Position numbers and translations under genes: made by a program. Below the pieces are notes generated by a model. That model saw only the letters and a program-made list of their open reading frames with translations, did not search any database and had not been told where the DNA came from. Of a DNA stretch of 64,000 nt, positions 33,302 through 40,024 are shown in pieces. How positions within the stretch are numbered: the first letter of the stretch is position 1; each line of letters starts with the position of its first letter. Origin of the DNA: a virus; the IMG/VR virus record IMGVR_UViG_3300036851_000157, positions 1 to 64,000 of that record. The stretch is one strand, 5' to 3'.

Positions 33302-33594
33302 AGAGGACGAATCATCTCGCCTTTAGCTGTATGTTCGAATCCGAATTTTGCGTAGAACGCCTCGAGTTGTTGCTGATCTAAGCTCGCGTCGTGACCATAT
33401 GGACGAGCTCGCAGAACCAGCCGCATCTGTAGCTCATCGCCAAACTCACATACAAGACCCATCAACCCTGTGCCATGTCCCCGCCCACGATTGTTAGCGA
33501 CAACATCAATCACCCGAATCGTTTTCTTCTCGTTAGAGATGAGCAAGAAGCAATGCGCTGATTTATAGCTGACGTATTTACTGTACTCCGGCAT
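33292..33594 (-). CDS. GNAT-type acetyltransferase-like protein
   Basis: 100 residues. NRGRGHGTGLMGLV matches GNAT motif A (the acetyl-CoA pyrophosphate loop R/Q-x-x-G-x-G/A) and QQLEAFYAKFGFE matches motif B. Shorter than usual (about 140), missing the N-terminal strands. Substrate unknown; could modify host proteins. Confidence 0.7.
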   Translation of the reverse strand: MPEYSKYVSYKSAHCFLLISNEKKTIRVIDVVANNRGRGHGTGLMGLVCEFGDELQMRLVLRARPYGHDASLDQQQLEAFYAKFGFEHTAKGEMIRPLRS

Positions 33595-33614
33595 GAGAAC
33601 CTTTCATACAGAAA

Positions 33615-33636
33615 GCGAGAGGCCTTGCGGCCTCTG
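33615..33636 (-). terminator. Terminator hairpin
   Basis: AGAGGCC / GGCCTCT stem with a four-base loop, then CGCTTTCTG on the coding strand; follows the gene ending at 33642. Confidence 0.6.
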
Positions 33637-33641
33637 CTTAG

Positions 33642-33845
33642 TTATGCCTCTCTGAATACGAGTCCGGGTAGAATAACGCGCTTTCGGCGTTCTAGTGTGA
33701 CAATCCAGAATCCGTCGGGCAGGTCCTCCGGAATGCCCACGTGTGTGATGTTCCACTTGATGTAGAGGTTTCGCAACGTGAGCCTTCCGTAGACCTGCGA
33801 GATGTCGGGTCCGTCTTTGTCGACGTAATAGCCTCGTTTTTGCAT
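33642..33845 (-). CDS. Small cassette protein
   Basis: 67 residues from ATG 33845. KRGYYVDKDGPDISQVYGRL then HVGIPEDLPDGFWIVTLERR: small beta protein. Own promoter 33870 and terminator 33615-33636. No family recognised. Confidence 0.65.
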   Translation of the reverse strand: MQKRGYYVDKDGPDISQVYGRLTLRNLYIKWNITHVGIPEDLPDGFWIVTLERRKRVILPGLVFREA

Positions 33846-33869
33846 TTTGGTCTCCTTCGTTGGGGTTCT

Positions 33870-33894
33870 ATTAAAGCCCATGTAAACAAAGCGA
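33870..33894 (-). promoter_or_regulatory. Phage cassette promoter
   Basis: TCGC-N15-TTTAAT, 25 bases before the gene at 33845; the upstream TCGC element overlaps the terminator of the preceding cassette (33894-33914). Confidence 0.65.
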
Positions 33895-33914
33895 GAGGGC
33901 TTGTTAGGGCCTCT
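33894..33914 (-). terminator. Terminator hairpin overlapping a promoter
   Basis: AGAGG / CCTCT stem with one mismatch and extra G-C pair, followed on the coding strand by CGCTTTGTTT. Ends the cassette at 33922-34086. Confidence 0.5.
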
Positions 33915-33921
33915 GCTAGTG

Positions 33922-34086
33922 CTACCGTGTGTGGTCTTGATGCTTCAAGCAGAAAATGCTCGGGTAGTTGACGCCGAGGTACTCGTTGCACACCTCGCCA
34001 GCTGCGTCTTTTGCTTCGCAGTATTGAGTGGTTACGTAGTACCCGTCGCCAACATACTCGAAATGGGTGTCTGATGTTTCAAGCAT
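33922..34086 (-). CDS. Small zinc-binding cassette protein
   Basis: 54 residues from ATG 34086. FEYVGDGYYVTTQYCEAKDA, then GEVCNEYLGVNYPSIFCLKH: three Cys plus CLKH at the end can bind a zinc ion. Own promoter (34108) and terminator. Confidence 0.65.
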   Translation of the reverse strand: MLETSDTHFEYVGDGYYVTTQYCEAKDAAGEVCNEYLGVNYPSIFCLKHQDHTR

Positions 34087-34107
34087 AATGCCTCCTTGGT
34101 AGGTTCT

Positions 34108-34132
34108 ATTAAACACCATGTATTGGCTGCGA
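34108..34132 (-). promoter_or_regulatory. Phage cassette promoter
   Basis: TCGC-N15-TTTAAT; 22 bases before the gene at 34086. T-tract of the preceding terminator runs into its TCGC element. Confidence 0.65.
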
Positions 34133-34160
34133 AAAACGCAGAGCCCGTGTAGGGCCCTGC
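34131..34160 (-). terminator. Terminator hairpin
   Basis: Nine-pair stem GCAGGGCCC / GGGCTCTGC (one G-T wobble on the coding strand) with a five-base loop, then GTTTTT. Ends the cassette at 34168-34413. Confidence 0.7.
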
Positions 34161-34167
34161 GAGTGGT

Positions 34168-34413
34168 TCAAGACGTGTGGTGATCGATGGCGATTACCTC
34201 GCCACCCATCTTCTCTTTCACGAGCGCAACTGCCTCGTCCATCGAGGCGATGGTCTCCTTGTCGAAGTCGCGGGAGGACTGCATGGCCTTTGCCTTCGCC
34301 TTGCGGCGCTTGGCGCGGGTCCTGCCGTCCTGCCACTCTTCAAACGAAGCGTGAGCCATCACTCCGATCACGAAGAACAGAATGGCTGTGATGAAGAAAG
34401 CATAGGTGGTCAT
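34168..34413 (-). CDS. Small membrane protein, cassette gene
   Basis: 81 residues from ATG 34413. One N-terminal membrane helix (YAFFITAILFFVIGVMAHA), then a very basic stretch (RTRAKRRKAKAKAM) and an acidic/amphipathic end. Single-pass, N-out/C-in orientation expected. Own promoter at 34444. Confidence 0.7.
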   Translation of the reverse strand: MTTYAFFITAILFFVIGVMAHASFEEWQDGRTRAKRRKAKAKAMQSSRDFDKETIASMDEAVALVKEKMGGEVIAIDHHTS

Positions 34414-34443
34414 GGTTCTCCTTCTTACAGTTGGGGTCTTTTC

Positions 34444-34468
34444 ATTAGAGGCCATGAATTTGTTGCGA
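34444..34468 (-). promoter_or_regulatory. Phage cassette promoter
   Basis: TCGC-N15-TCTAAT, 31 bases before ATG 34413. Confidence 0.6.
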
Positions 34469-34546
34469 GCAGTTTAACGATCATGCTCAGGACGGCGTGA
34501 GTACAAGGCGCAACGGCCAAATTAAAACTCGCATATGGTTAGAAAT

Positions 34547-34593
34547 GCCAAGAGGCTAGGAGTCTCTTGCGAGTCTTCAACTAGCCTCTTGGC
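34547..34593 (-). terminator. Long terminator hairpin
   Basis: 13-pair perfect stem (GCCAAGAGGCTAG and its complement) with a 21-base loop, followed by ATTTCT on the coding strand. Follows the small gene ending at 34614. Confidence 0.65.
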
Positions 34594-34613
34594 GTGTTGC
34601 CCCCCGGCAACAT

Positions 34614-34718
34614 TCAGCGGTTCTTGATGTACAGCACGATGCGGGAAGCGTTGTTGCACTGAGCGACGTACTGGTTGTAGTCGACTCGGGCAGCAAGCAT
34701 TCGCTTGGTGAGGTTCAT
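34614..34718 (-). CDS. 34-residue cassette peptide
   Basis: MNLTKRMLAARVDYNQYVAQ... ending VLYIKNR, with AAGGAGA upstream, a promoter at 34751 and a terminator downstream. The complete expression signals make this tiny gene credible. Basic and helical; function unknown. Confidence 0.65.
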   Translation of the reverse strand: MNLTKRMLAARVDYNQYVAQCNNASRIVLYIKNR

Positions 34719-34750
34719 TTCTTCTCCTTGTTGGGTGTCTATGGGGGTCT

Positions 34751-34775
34751 ATTATGGGCGTTGTAATTCTTGCGA
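34751..34775 (-). promoter_or_regulatory. Phage cassette promoter
   Basis: TCGC-N15-CATAAT, 33 bases before ATG 34718. Confidence 0.65.
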
Positions 34776-34816
34776 GGGGGTAGAGATTTGGACGCCAGTC
34801 ACGGCCCTCTACCCCC
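34776..34816 (-). terminator. Terminator hairpin
   Basis: Ten-pair stem GGGGGTAGAG / CTCTACCCCC, immediately followed by the TCGC element of the next promoter. A second hairpin (11 pairs, 34834-34871) starts right after the stop codon of the 25-residue gene. Confidence 0.55.
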
Positions 34817-34871
34817 TCTATTAAGAGGGATTCTTCACAAAAGGTTTTCTCATCTCAGTGCCTTTTGTGAA

Positions 34872-34949
34872 CTATCTCTTGGGCACCACCAACAGGATTG
34901 CGATGGTCGAAGCAACCAGCGAGATGACACTCATCGTGTAGGCGGACAT
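34872..34949 (-). CDS. 25-residue membrane peptide
   Basis: MSAYTMSVISLVASTIAILL plus VVPKR; GAGGAGG seven bases before the ATG. Almost wholly a single membrane helix. It lies at the 3' side of the large non-coding RNA and would share its transcript. Function unknown. Confidence 0.6.
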   Translation of the reverse strand: MSAYTMSVISLVASTIAILLVVPKR

Positions 34950-34984
34950 CGTACTCACCTCCTCTTTCTCTAACTGTAGACAAA

Positions 34985-35978
34985 TAAAGGGGCGCAAGGC
35001 AGTTCCAGTCTCGGATGATAACTGCGGCTGTCATTTAAGACCGAGCGAATGCGCTTCCCCACGCCGCTGATCCCCACAAAGTATAGGTGTTCCTGGGCTG
35101 ACTCAACGACTAAAATGCCGAGGCTACCAGCCAGTAGCTTTAAGGTTAACATAGCAGGAACGTGCGTTTATATGCAGCAAGACCTCGCCAGGCCTTATGG
35201 GATTCGGCAATTCGTGTCCTCACCCATGGATAGTTCGCTACGCGTTCTACCCGCGTCTGTGTGAGCAGTTTAGTAGCCAGACATGCTCAGGTCTGATGGG
35301 ATTCGGGCCAACTCCCTCACCCATGGACACCGCTCGGCGGAACGGAGAAACGCCGTCACGGCACCCGCGTCTTCAGAGTACGCCGCCTATCCTCAAGAAT
35401 TTTACTCCCCGTCGTGTTTTTATTCACAAGAGAGAGCAAAGAAGAGGAAGCCTAGGACTTGTCAACGACGTACCCCGTCTAAAGAACAGCAAGTGGGGAC
35501 GAGTCAACCCCTAAAGACTTATCTGAAGTCACCTTGTTGTTCGGCTTGAGTGCGGCTTTTAGCGTCACGGCTTCTCACCCGTGTACCAGTCATCCGCCAG
35601 GACTGTGCCCCGGTGTAGTTTTATTTAACAACCCGATCAAACCAGTTTACTCGTTTAAGAGGACTTAAAGATCACCGATTTGTCGTAGCGGAATATCAGG
35701 TCAACCTCTCCTTGCTCTGGCCATGCTTAATCAGGAGGTTCGTTACTGCATGGTAAAACCTGATGCTCAAGTAGGTGCCTGAATTGTTATCCCGGTACAG
35801 GCTCCCGGGGTGGGTGCCTCCAACGCCGACGTAAATGCCGGCCGCTGAAGAGGACTGCCATCCGACTGCTTCGCCGTCCTTGGCAGAGGACGCTTATCGC
35901 AAATGAGTCACCTATAACACGCTGCCTCATGGCCTTATTAGTACCCACTTCTTCAATCCTCGTAAGGATTGAAGAAAT
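34985..35978 (-). ncRNA. Large structured non-coding RNA candidate (GOLLD/ROOL style)
   Basis: About 1 kb without a plausible gene, flanked by packed genes. Four H-type pseudoknot candidates: 35777-35809 (GCCTG/CAGGC with CCCGG/CCGGG); 35855-35891 (CTGCCA/TGGCAG with GTCCT/AGGAC); 35703-35753 (AACCTCTCC/GGAGGTT with CCATGC/GCATGG), enclosed by ATCAGGT/ACCTGAT (35695-35764); and 34999-35045 at the 3' end (GCAGTT/AACTGC with CTCGG/CCGAG). A motif ATGGG-TGA...GAAT-CCCAT occurs twice (35197-35227, 35296-35324). Helices at 35825-35842 and 35181-35194 contain G-U pairs only when read on the minus strand, giving the orientation. A 12-bp perfect hairpin (35949-35976) marks the 5' side. Size and context resemble the ornate phage RNAs GOLLD and ROOL; identity unproven. 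Confidence 0.65.
35949..35976 (-). other. Perfect 12-bp hairpin at 5' edge of the large RNA
   Basis: TTCTTCAATCCT, tetraloop TACG (coding strand), AGGATTGAAGAA. It starts three bases after the stop of the preceding gene but is not followed by a T-tract, so it looks more like a processing site or the first helix of the non-coding RNA than a terminator. Confidence 0.6.
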
Positions 35979-36182
35979 CTACTTCGGGCAACCGTAGTTG
36001 CTGTTGTGCGCCAAAACCTTCACATTGGATCGTGGGTCGGCGTAGATCTTGCAGCCGTACCGGCAGTCGCTCAGAGCGAACTCGTACATTCGAGCCACAA
36101 CTGTCGGGTCCGGGTGAAGTGCCTCACTGGAACCCACCTCGTAGGTCACTTCGATCTTCTCGTCAATGTCAATCCAGTCCAT
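35979..36182 (-). CDS. Small hypothetical protein
   Basis: 67 residues from ATG 36182 (GGGAG upstream; a longer frame to 36224 lacks one). MDWIDIDEKIEVTYEVGSSE, ARMYEFALSDCRYGCKIYAD; three to four cysteines. Last gene before the large non-coding RNA. Confidence 0.6.
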   Translation of the reverse strand: MDWIDIDEKIEVTYEVGSSEALHPDPTVVARMYEFALSDCRYGCKIYADPRSNVKVLAHNSNYGCPK

Positions 36183-36190
36183 GTGTCTCC

Positions 36191-36454
36191 CTAACTCCAG
36201 GATCGCAAGTTCTCCTCGCCCCATCCATGACCTCGCATCTGAGTCCAGGGGATCTTACGCCTACGATTCTTCTTGCTTTTCATGCGCTTAGCCCATCGAG
36301 CCTGCTTGGGACCAACGCCCACCTCTGCGTAGCTCCATCTGAAGTCTCGCGGCACAGAGAACGTGCTACGGCCCTTGTAGGCGTACTCGAACTCCTCGGC
36401 TCCGACCTCACGCAGTCGAACCCAAGAAGGTTTGGTTTTGTCGGTTTTCGACAT
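36191..36454 (-). CDS. Small basic protein
   Basis: 87 residues, GAAGGAGG upstream. SWVRLREVGAEEFEYAYKG, FSVPRDFRWSYAEVG and a basic KRMKSKKNRRRKIPW segment. Preceded by a five-codon open frame (36469-36483: MLFT stop) with its own strong ribosome site. Function unknown. Confidence 0.6.
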   Translation of the reverse strand: MSKTDKTKPSWVRLREVGAEEFEYAYKGRSTFSVPRDFRWSYAEVGVGPKQARWAKRMKSKKNRRRKIPWTQMRGHGWGEENLRSWS

Positions 36455-36524
36455 GTCATCTACCTCCTTCAGGTAAATAACATGTGACCACCTCCTTCTA
36501 GTTATGAGACAAACACTTCAAAGC

Positions 36525-36568
36525 CCTACCCAGGGCGTGAGCGGGGGATTCACACAACCCTGGGTAGG
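36525..36568 (-). terminator. Inverted repeat, terminator candidate
   Basis: Eleven-pair perfect stem CCTACCCAGGG/CCCTGGGTAGG with a 22-base loop between the gene ending at 36580 and the next ribosome site. The T-rich stretch after it on the coding strand is weak (GCTTTGAAGTGTTTG). Confidence 0.5.
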
Positions 36569-36579
36569 ACGTTCAGGTG

Positions 36580-37020
36580 TCAACTACGGTCGTAACCGAT
36601 CACATGACGGCGTGTGATGCGTGCCTTGGTTCCGTACTTAGCGGCTCCATATGTCATGTTCGTACGGACAGGCTCGTGGTCGTCCTCAGTCGTCTCGAGG
36701 AATGCCTTGAGTTCCTTGTCGACGGCGAGCTCGCACTCCACCCAATACACACCCTCTGGCTTGCGACCGGGCTTCTGGTTGATGATGTTGTACTTCTTTG
36801 TAAACTCCTTGTTGCTGATCCAGAGGTTGTGGACCGTCACAAGCGGAGAGAAGTTGTCTCCATCGAAGGAATTTCGGTCGTACGAACCTGGTACGTTGAT
36901 GACGAGCCAGTATCCATTCACGTTGGCGAACGGGTAGGCCGCGAACCCGGCCGGTAAACAGGCAACAGCGATCGGGTAGGTTTCCTCGTTGATAAGGATG
37001 GCCTGCGTCTTGATTCGCAT
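36580..37020 (-). CDS. Hypothetical protein
   Basis: 146 residues from ATG 37020 (GAAGGAGGAGAC upstream). AILINEETYPIAVACLPAG, GYWLVINVPGSY, KPEGVYWVECELAVDKELKA, a mostly beta protein. No family recognised. Followed by a strong inverted repeat. Confidence 0.65.
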   Translation of the reverse strand: MRIKTQAILINEETYPIAVACLPAGFAAYPFANVNGYWLVINVPGSYDRNSFDGDNFSPLVTVHNLWISNKEFTKKYNIINQKPGRKPEGVYWVECELAVDKELKAFLETTEDDHEPVRTNMTYGAAKYGTKARITRRHVIGYDRS

Positions 37021-37057
37021 GTCTCCTCCTTCTTTGTAGAGATACCACTGTGATACC

Positions 37058-37228
37058 TCAAAGCCTGGCACAGATCCCACGCCACATGTTAAGGAGATGG
37101 TCTCCTACACAGCGGGGTCCCGGAACAAGTCTAGAAACGGGACGGCTTTCGGTGACGAGAGCTCCAAAGATCTGTGCCAGACGTTCAGATATCCGTTCTT
37201 GTTGTTGATCAACCTTGGACAATGTCAT
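37058..37228 (-). CDS. Doubtful small gene
   Basis: 56 codons from ATG 37228 (TLSKVDQQQERISERLAQIF). No clear ribosome site, and it overlaps an alternative 22-codon membrane peptide (37209-37277, MFLLTLAVLGAFSVCLYDIV). One of the two is probably real in this 210-base stretch; I cannot decide. Confidence 0.3.
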   Translation of the reverse strand: MTLSKVDQQQERISERLAQIFGALVTESRPVSRLVPGPRCVGDHLLNMWRGICARL

Positions 37229-37287
37229 ACAGACAAACGGAGAATGCGCCCAAGACTGCAAGAGTTAGCAGAAACATCTTCGCCTGG

Positions 37288-37440
37288 TCACTCTTCCTCA
37301 TTGGGATGATCCCGACGTACATGGTTGTTGATGAGAGCAATCGCGACATCAGGATTCATATCGCTTCTCGTTTCAGAACACGTAGAGTAAGGACACCTGA
37401 CAATTTTGCCCTCAGAAATGCTGTCGATGACGTCACCCAT
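37288..37440 (-). CDS. 50-residue C2H2-type zinc-finger protein
   Basis: Start overlaps the upstream stop (TGATG). The motif CPYSTC (C-x4-C) followed about 19 residues later by HVRRDH (H-x4-H) is a classical zinc-finger layout. Small acidic ends. Likely binds nucleic acid or protein in the early phase. Confidence 0.6.
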   Translation of the reverse strand: MGDVIDSISEGKIVRCPYSTCSETRSDMNPDVAIALINNHVRRDHPNEEE

Positions 37441-37982
37441 CACTTCCCCCAGGCGTCGTACTCGGCCTTGGTGATCGTTTCACCAGCGGCGTTGAAGTAT
37501 ACGGTCTCATCGTCGTGGACCTCCCAGTAGGGTTGGCCGTGCTTGGGCTCATCGAGACTCTCAGGCTTCTTGACGGGAACCGGATGATCTGGCTCCTCGA
37601 CATGTGAGATGGTCTCCACGACAGTGGTGTCCGGGTTGGCCTCTGCTTCCTTGTGTGAGACGAACATACCTGTGCCGGCACTGCGAGCTATCGTCTTGTG
37701 ACCGGCTGAGCCAACAACAGGCTCAAAGGACTTTTTGAAGGCCTTCTCGGTGAATGCCTTGAACGACGTTCCTGTCTCCGACATCTTGAGAACGTAGTCG
37801 TCCACGAAGGCCTTCGCCTGTCGTGTGCTGATAGCGTTCTTATCGACGATCTTGACGAAGCGCTCCTTACCCTCACCACCGATCTCGCCGTTGCACCAGG
37901 CAGCGACCTCTTCGATGTTCTCTTCTGACACAATGACGTAGGTCACGTCAAAGCTCTTGCGCCTTGCATTCTTGATATCCAT
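37440..37982 (-). CDS. Hypothetical protein
   Basis: 180 residues. N-terminal alpha/beta domain (VTYVIVSEENIEEVAAWCNG, FVKIVDKNAISTRQAKAFVDDY), a linker of Glu/Pro/Val, and a C-terminal PYWEVHDDETVYFNAAGET strand pair. Related early genes follow without gaps. Function unknown. Confidence 0.65.
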   Translation of the reverse strand: MDIKNARRKSFDVTYVIVSEENIEEVAAWCNGEIGGEGKERFVKIVDKNAISTRQAKAFVDDYVLKMSETGTSFKAFTEKAFKKSFEPVVGSAGHKTIARSAGTGMFVSHKEAEANPDTTVVETISHVEEPDHPVPVKKPESLDEPKHGQPYWEVHDDETVYFNAAGETITKAEYDAWGK

Positions 37983-38027
37983 CGTCTTCTTTCTTTTCTC
38001 AGTTCTTGATGGGGTGGGTGGACGGGA

Positions 38028-38411
38028 TCAGTCCGTATGAGTCTTCGACGTATGGATCGTCTCCACACCCTTCTCCTGATCTGCCAGGAGGGTGTAGGTC
38101 TTTCCCCCGTCCTTGGAGAAGGCTGTACTGTCGCGCTTGTTCTGCCAGATGCCTCCCTCTTCTCCCCAGACATCTGCGCCATGGAAGAACCACTCGTCCG
38201 GATCATCTGTGAGATCGCTGAGCGGCTGGAAACTGAGCAAACGGGTTATGACGGGAATCGCCACCGAAGCTGAACCCCCAGAATGTCCGAATGAGACAAA
38301 CGCACGAACAACATTCAAGTACATCGCAACAATCTCCGGCTCTTCGCCGATGATCTCAAGTTCGCGCTGAGCATGCTTGACGAGATTGGTGTCGGTTTCT
38401 GTCTCGGTCAT
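38028..38411 (-). CDS. Conserved phage early protein
   Basis: 127 residues. AFVSFGHSGGSASVAIPVIT, LSDLTDDPDEWFFH, WQNKRDSTAFSKDGGKTYTL form a block conserved in many phages of Gram-positive hosts; function not known. The GGSAS and DDPDEW parts are the strongest. Confidence 0.75.
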   Translation of the reverse strand: MTETETDTNLVKHAQRELEIIGEEPEIVAMYLNVVRAFVSFGHSGGSASVAIPVITRLLSFQPLSDLTDDPDEWFFHGADVWGEEGGIWQNKRDSTAFSKDGGKTYTLLADQEKGVETIHTSKTHTD

Positions 38412-38647
38412 GATTCCTTCCCTTCAAGCTTCGGCGGAGGCTTTGGCTTAGGTTTCTCCTCGACCAGCTCTTCCTTCTCGGCGTGGTTCACATGCTCCCA
38501 GACAGTCGTGAGAAACTCTCGCAGCTCATCGACAGTCATCCCCCACATGTATGCGCGCTCTCGCTCGTTGTAACCCTGATCTTTGAGCTTGTTGTTCACG
38601 CGGAGGACTGCAGCGTTCGTCTTAGATTCCAAATTGTTCTCACTCAT
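38408..38647 (-). CDS. Small helical protein
   Basis: 79 residues from ATG 38647. VLRVNNKLKDQGYNERERAY, TVDELREFLTTVWEHVNHAE then a Glu/Pro/Lys tail. Overlaps both neighbours by 4-8 bases. Function unknown. Confidence 0.6.
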   Translation of the reverse strand: MSENNLESKTNAAVLRVNNKLKDQGYNERERAYMWGMTVDELREFLTTVWEHVNHAEKEELVEEKPKPKPPPKLEGKES

Positions 38648-38828
38648 GGGCATCCTTCTCGTTCGGATTGTCCTCAGTAATCTCTACCACGATTACCTTG
38701 GTTTGCAGGTTCCATGACTGGTCATGGAAAAACCACTCCTTAAGAACTTCTTCTTCGATTCCTGAGAGTTTTGCGATTACAGGAATCGTCTCCTCGTCAA
38801 GAAGAAAGGCGGTCGCCTTCTTTTCCAT
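38640..38828 (-). CDS. Small acidic protein
   Basis: 62 residues: KKATAFLLDEETIPVIAKLS, EWFFHDQSWNLQTKVIVVEI. One-base overlap with the upstream gene. Function unknown. Confidence 0.6.
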   Translation of the reverse strand: MEKKATAFLLDEETIPVIAKLSGIEEEVLKEWFFHDQSWNLQTKVIVVEITEDNPNEKDAHE

Positions 38829-39025
38829 TACGTTTGCTCGTCCGGATTGTTCTTAGCGACTTCACCGAGCAGGAGAAACTCCTCCCAGCCCTCCAGCTCG
38901 ATGATCTCGATGTGGTTCAAGTCGCCTTCGGTCTGAGCCTTCTGGAGATGCGTCTTGAGAGCAGTCCAGTCAGGGTACGACCCATGACAAGCCGGACAGT
39001 AACGAGACTCTCCGATTTCAGCCAT
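38828..39025 (-). CDS. Small C2H2-like zinc-finger protein
   Basis: 65 residues. RYCPACHGSYPDWTALKTHLQ has the CxxC, aromatic, leucine, H pattern of a zinc finger, missing an obvious second His. The rest is acidic. Probably a nucleic-acid or protein adaptor. Confidence 0.6.
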   Translation of the reverse strand: MAEIGESRYCPACHGSYPDWTALKTHLQKAQTEGDLNHIEIIELEGWEEFLLLGEVAKNNPDEQT

Positions 39026-39236
39026 TGGCGATCCTCCTCTCGATTCCTTTTCGAACAGATGGTAGAACGTCGTTCATCTCCAAGAGTTGAACAACCTGCT
39101 CGAGAGAGACGTAGTACTTCCCGTCAATCTTCTTGGCATTCCAAGCAGGAGCCTTCTCCGGCTTCTTCTCTTCTTTCTTGCTGAAGGAAGTATTGAACAA
39201 ATCGCCGAAACCGGTACCCCATCCGCCTTCACCCAT
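39018..39236 (-). CDS. Small hypothetical protein
   Basis: 72 residues. Gly-rich head, KKEEKKPEKAPAW linker, then GKYYVSLEQVVQLLEMNDVL. Overlaps neighbours at both ends. Function unknown. Confidence 0.6.
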   Translation of the reverse strand: MGEGGWGTGFGDLFNTSFSKKEEKKPEKAPAWNAKKIDGKYYVSLEQVVQLLEMNDVLPSVRKGIERRIANG

Positions 39237-39562
39237 TATTCCACCGGCTTTCCGTGACTTTCGTAAGAAAGGTAGTCAATCGACAATTCATTTGCCATGC
39301 GCTCTACCTGATCCTTGATTCGGTCGAAATTGTCCGGAGTGGTAGCAAGACCGATCTTGAATAGATACTCCTCATCGGCCAGCACCGGCTGAGGATCACC
39401 TACAGGCGGGAAACACCTGAAGATGAATGTGTTGTAGTCAATGTCGTATGCGTCTCGATAGACCTCGTGAACTGAACGAACCATGCCGAAATGATCCTGA
39501 CGAGTAAACAACTCGGCGTTCTCATCGTCCAATGCCTCTATGACTACAATGTACTTAGCCAT
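39236..39562 (-). CDS. Small hypothetical protein
   Basis: 108 residues. Alpha/beta: KYIVVIEALDDENAELFTRQ, FIFRCFPPVGDPQPVLADEE, DRIKDQVERMANELSIDYL. No family recognised. Confidence 0.65.
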   Translation of the reverse strand: MAKYIVVIEALDDENAELFTRQDHFGMVRSVHEVYRDAYDIDYNTFIFRCFPPVGDPQPVLADEEYLFKIGLATTPDNFDRIKDQVERMANELSIDYLSYESHGKPVE

Positions 39563-39935
39563 TCGGAATTACTCCTTCCGGAATCTTCGGGTACGCAGCA
39601 CTCATGATGATCACTACGGCCCTGAGAGTAGCCTTGTGGATGATCTTCAGGTCCTCGAAGCGCTCATCAGTGACATTAGTGCCGTACATCGAGACATCGA
39701 CGTCATGATTCTTCAAGAGAATCTCAATGCTTTCGCCATCTTCTGGCTTGTTGAACACTAACTCAGTAGTGATTGCTCCATCGTCTTCTCGACGAATATC
39801 TGTTGCCTTGCCAATAGGAAGACGCTGCCAGTCGTAGCCCCATGTGAGAGGAACTTCATCCGGAAACTCAATTGCATCCTTGATGATGAACCATTCGTAC
39901 TGAATGGCATCCTCAAAGCAGATCTCGACGCGCAT
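39555..39935 (-). CDS. Hypothetical protein
   Basis: 126 residues from ATG 39935 (AAGGAG upstream). RVEICFEDAIQYEWFIIKDA, FEDLKIIHKATLRAVVIIMS. Mostly beta. Function unknown. Confidence 0.65.
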   Translation of the reverse strand: MRVEICFEDAIQYEWFIIKDAIEFPDEVPLTWGYDWQRLPIGKATDIRREDDGAITTELVFNKPEDGESIEILLKNHDVDVSMYGTNVTDERFEDLKIIHKATLRAVVIIMSAAYPKIPEGVIPNG

Positions 39936-40024
39936 CAGTTCTCCTTCTTTGCAGGCCACTTAGCCCCACAGCTGGAACAACCTTGATATGGCTTTCGCTC
40001 TGCGCCGCATATTCCACACGTCAT
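39935..40024 (-). CDS. 29-residue zinc-ribbon microprotein
   Basis: MTCGICGAERKPYQGCSSCG plus AKWPAKKEN: two CxxC pairs twelve apart in 29 residues. ATG overlaps the upstream stop and its stop overlaps the next start, so it is translationally coupled on both sides and almost certainly expressed. Minimal zinc ribbon of unknown partner. Confidence 0.7.
   Translation of the reverse strand: MTCGICGAERKPYQGCSSCGAKWPAKKEN

Noticed and set aside
35049-35549. Plus-strand short frames in the 35-kb region
   Set aside because: They overlap each other, lack ribosome sites and cross predicted RNA helices; treated as chance.
36525-36568. Insertion-sequence end (long inverted repeat)
   Set aside because: The repeat flanks only 22 bases, with no transposase or target duplication; a hairpin between operons explains it.
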